In this document: in pieces, positions 61,984 through 64,000 of the stretch | Numbering within the stretch: the first letter of the stretch is position 1 | Layout: every line of letters begins with the position of its first letter | Assembly (NCBI GenBank): GCA_910586395.1 | Contig: CAJUFX010000011.1 | Span: 1 to 64,000, forward strand | Reading direction: 5' to 3' | Length of the DNA stretch: 64,000 nt | Origin: an uncultured Bacteroidales bacterium | Lineage (GTDB): Bacteria; Bacteroidota; Bacteroidia; Bacteroidales; P3 | Position numbers and translations under genes: made by a program | Notes under the pieces: generated by a model | What the model saw: only the letters and a program-made list of their open reading frames with translations | The model's database searches: none | Told to the model about the DNA's origin: nothing

Positions 61984-64000
61984 ATGTCTTTTCGTGAAAA
62001 TATCAATGTCCGCGCCTTGCCGGCTTTCGAAATCGCGGAAACGGTCAATCGGGTTTTGACCGAAAATCCGCGGCTCGTTATTACGGCGCCGCCCGGTGCC
62101 GGCAAATCGACCTTGCTGCCGCTGACGATGCTGGCGGGATTGGACGGAGGCGAGGGATTGGACGGAGGCGACGGACGGGATGAACCCGACGGATGCGACA
62201 GACAGGGCGGACGGGACGGATGCGCCCCCAAAAGCCGCATCATCCTACTGGAACCGAGACGCCTGGCGGCCCGGCAGATTGCCCAGCGCCTGTCCGACCT
62301 TTTGGGCGAAGAAGTGGGCGGCACGGTCGGTTACCGGATGCGGCTCGACACCAAGGTTTCGGCGCGGACGCGCATCGAAGTGGTGACCGAAGGCATACTG
62401 ACGCGTAGGCTGGTGCAGGATCCCGGCCTCGAAGGCGTTGCCATCGTCCTGTTCGACGAGTTTCACGAAAGGAGCCTGACGGCGGATGTGGCGTTGGCCT
62501 TGACCCGACAGGCCCAGGCCCTGTTGCGCCCCGACCTGAAAATAGTCTTGATGTCGGCCACGATGGATACGGAAAGGCTCTGTACGGCTTTGGACGCGCC
62601 CCTGGTGGAAAGCCGGGGCAAAATGTATCCGGTCGAAACCGTGTATTGGACCGAGGAGGCCAACGCCACGAACGCGGCCGAACTCACGGCACGGGCCGTC
62701 CGCATGGCGCACGCCAAACACCCGGGCGATATTCTGGCCTTTTTGCCCGGAGAGGGCGATATCCGCCGCTGCGCGGAATTTTTGAGCGGCGGTCTGGGCA
62801 ACACGCAGGTCTGTCCGCTTTACGGGATGCTTTCTTTGGCCGAACAGCGGACCGCCATCCTGCCGCGAAGCGACGGCGGCCGGAAAATCGTGCTCGCCAC
62901 GCCCATAGCCGAAACCTCGCTGACGATAGAGGGCATACGGGTGGTCGTGGACGCCGGGCTTTACCGCAAACAGGTTTTTGACCCGCGCAACTGCATGAGC
63001 CGGCTGGAAACGGGCCGCATCAGCCTCGATATGGCCGACCAACGGAAAGGACGGGCGGGACGGGTCGCCCCCGGCGTCTGCTACCGGCTGTGGCGGCCCG
63101 GCGCCGAGATAAACATGGCACCGACGCGCCGCCCGGAGATTTTGGAGGCCGACTTGGCCGGTACCGCGCTCGAGGTCGCGGCCTGGGGCACGCCTTTCGA
63201 AGATATGCCTTGGTTGGATTGCCCGGAGCCGGCCCGCGTCGCGCAGGCCCAAACGCTGTTGCAGACGCTCGGCGCCTTGGACCGTCAAGGCCGCATCACG
63301 GCGCACGGCCGCGAACTGTCGAAACTGCCGTGTCATCCGCGTATCGGACGGATGCTTCTGAGTGCCGACACGCGCGAGGAGAAGGCGCTGGCGGCGGATC
63401 TGGCGGCCTTATTAGAAGAGCGCGACCCGATGGGCGCAACGGGGATGGCGGGCGCGGCAGGTGCCATGGGGGCGACGGGAACGATGGCGACGGCCGAAAC
63501 CGGCATCGACCTCCGCGTTTCAGCCTTGCGGGCGCAACGGCGGAGAGACGCGGGCGGCCTGTGGGGACGGTTCGCGAAATCCGCCCGGCAGTACGGCCGC
63601 TTAGTCGGCGCCGAGCCCGACAACGCTTCGGCCGACCCCTACGCCATGGGCAAACTGCTGGCCGTCGCCTACCCTGAACGCATCGGCAAGGCCTGGCAAG
63701 GGGGGCGTGGCAAATTCCAGTTTCCGGACGGCGGCATAGCGGCTATGGACGAGGCGGACACGCTGTCTTCGTCCGAATGGATCGTGGCCTGCAGTCTGAA
63801 TCAAAAGCCGGGCGGCACGGGCCGCATCTTCCTCGCCGCCCCCTTGGCCTTGGAAGACCTAACGGACCTGCTCGAAACGCGCGACCGCCTTTCATGGGAC
63901 GCCAAACAAGGTTGTGTCTTAGCGCAGCGCGAACGGCGGCTCGGCGCCATTTTGGCGGAAACGCGACCGTTGCAGGACGTGCCGAAAGAAAAACGCATCG
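61984..64000 (+). CDS. hrpB: ATP-dependent helicase HrpB (3' end outside window)
   Basis: The frame is open from ATG 61984 to the right edge (672 codons); HrpB is usually about 810-830 residues, so the C-terminus is missing. It is a DEAH-box RNA helicase: motif I APPGAGKST (35-43), motif II FDEFHERSL, motif III SATMD, motif V TPIAETSLTIEG and motif VI QRKGRAGR. A Gly/Asp-rich insert (about 52-84) encoded partly by an 18-base tandem repeat lies between motifs I and Ia, and a second Gly/Ala/Met-rich insert lies near residue 485. Cellular role of HrpB is poorly defined. Confidence 0.94.
   Translation, partial: MSFRENINVRALPAFEIAETVNRVLTENPRLVITAPPGAGKSTLLPLTMLAGLDGGEGLDGGDGRDEPDGCDRQGGRDGCAPKSRIILLEPRRLAARQIAQRLSDLLGEEVGGTVGYRMRLDTKVSARTRIEVVTEGILTRRLVQDPGLEGVAIVLFDEFHERSLTADVALALTRQAQALLRPDLKIVLMSATMDTERLCTALDAPLVESRGKMYPVETVYWTEEANATNAAELTARAVRMAHAKHPGDILAFLPGEGDIRRCAEFLSGGLGNTQVCPLYGMLSLAEQRTAILPRSDGGRKIVLATPIAETSLTIEGIRVVVDAGLYRKQVFDPRNCMSRLETGRISLDMADQRKGRAGRVAPGVCYRLWRPGAEINMAPTRRPEILEADLAGTALEVAAWGTPFEDMPWLDCPEPARVAQAQTLLQTLGALDRQGRITAHGRELSKLPCHPRIGRMLLSADTREEKALAADLAALLEERDPMGATGMAGAAGAMGATGTMATAETGIDLRVSALRAQRRRDAGGLWGRFAKSARQYGRLVGAEPDNASADPYAMGKLLAVAYPERIGKAWQGGRGKFQFPDGGIAAMDEADTLSSSEWIVACSLNQKPGGTGRIFLAAPLALEDLTDLLETRDRLSWDAKQGCVLAQRERRLGAILAETRPLQDVPKEKRI

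Noticed and set aside
1..64000. CRISPR array, insertion sequence, integrase or rRNA operon
   Set aside because: Searching by eye found no regularly spaced repeats, transposase or integrase motifs, or rRNA sequence.

Overview
The window is a 64 kb chromosomal stretch from a GC-rich member of the Bacteroidota, most likely a gut-type Bacteroidales. Supporting signs: many start regions carry the Bacteroidota -7 promoter box TAnnTTTG; SecD and SecF are fused; there are type IX secretion (T9SS) C-terminal sorting domains, a TonB-dependent receptor with a carboxypeptidase-like front domain, a TamL-type Omp85 lipoprotein, and the lineage-typical families DUF4294, DUF3127 and PCMD. Species cannot be fixed from the sequence alone. 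No rRNA, CRISPR array, transposase or prophage is present; one tRNA-Ser(GGA) is.

Layout. 0-0.6 kb: a hairpin and a broken N-acetylmuramoyl-alanine amidase. 0.6-4.1 kb (-): nitroreductase lipoprotein, GT2, GT39 and GtrA, a likely polyprenyl-phosphate-sugar cassette. 4.2-6.4 kb (+): trpS-hflX, then a MITE-like structured repeat and a shared terminator. 6.6-9.0 kb (-): tRNA-Ser and an ExbB / small membrane protein / ExbD / ExbD energising operon. 9.1-14.6 kb (-): acyltransferase, TamL, nitrilase-family amidase, tryptophanase. 14.8-19.3 kb (+): type I asparaginase and secDF. 19.4-23.2 kb (+): a PorE-like OmpA protein with an unusual C-terminal domain, and purM. 23.4-39.2 kb (+): a surface/secretion region with a TonB-dependent receptor, a PCMD protein with a T9SS tail, and two adjacent giant T9SS cargo proteins (2043 and about 1927 aa) built from roughly 21 and 19 InlB-B-like repeats. 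39.3-42.3 kb (+): prfA, pyrF and a secreted protein. 42.4-49.2 kb (-): an alaS / M23 peptidase / merR / gpmA / aspS string. 49.2-51 kb: a small membrane protein and an AT-rich, probably acquired RhuM gene. 51-60.3 kb (-): gph, AddA-like and AddB-like nuclease-helicases, DUF4294, acyl-ACP thioesterase and DUF2147. 60.5-64 kb (+): small membrane proteins (one truncated), a DUF3127 protein with an SSB-like acidic tip, and hrpB running off the right edge.

Most genes are housekeeping. The distinctive part is 19-39 kb: an envelope protein resembling the T9SS component PorE, followed by a receptor and three secreted proteins that carry, or appear to carry, T9SS sorting domains. The two giant proteins share the same order (signal peptide, PCMD-like domain, beta-sandwich, long repeat rod, sorting domain) and are joined by a TAATG stop-start overlap, so they look like an ancient tandem duplication expressed together, probably as long cell-surface rods or adhesins. 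Short structured repeats (6.43-6.55, 15.82-16.07 and 42.35 kb) and low-complexity inserts inside otherwise conserved enzymes are the other unexpected features.
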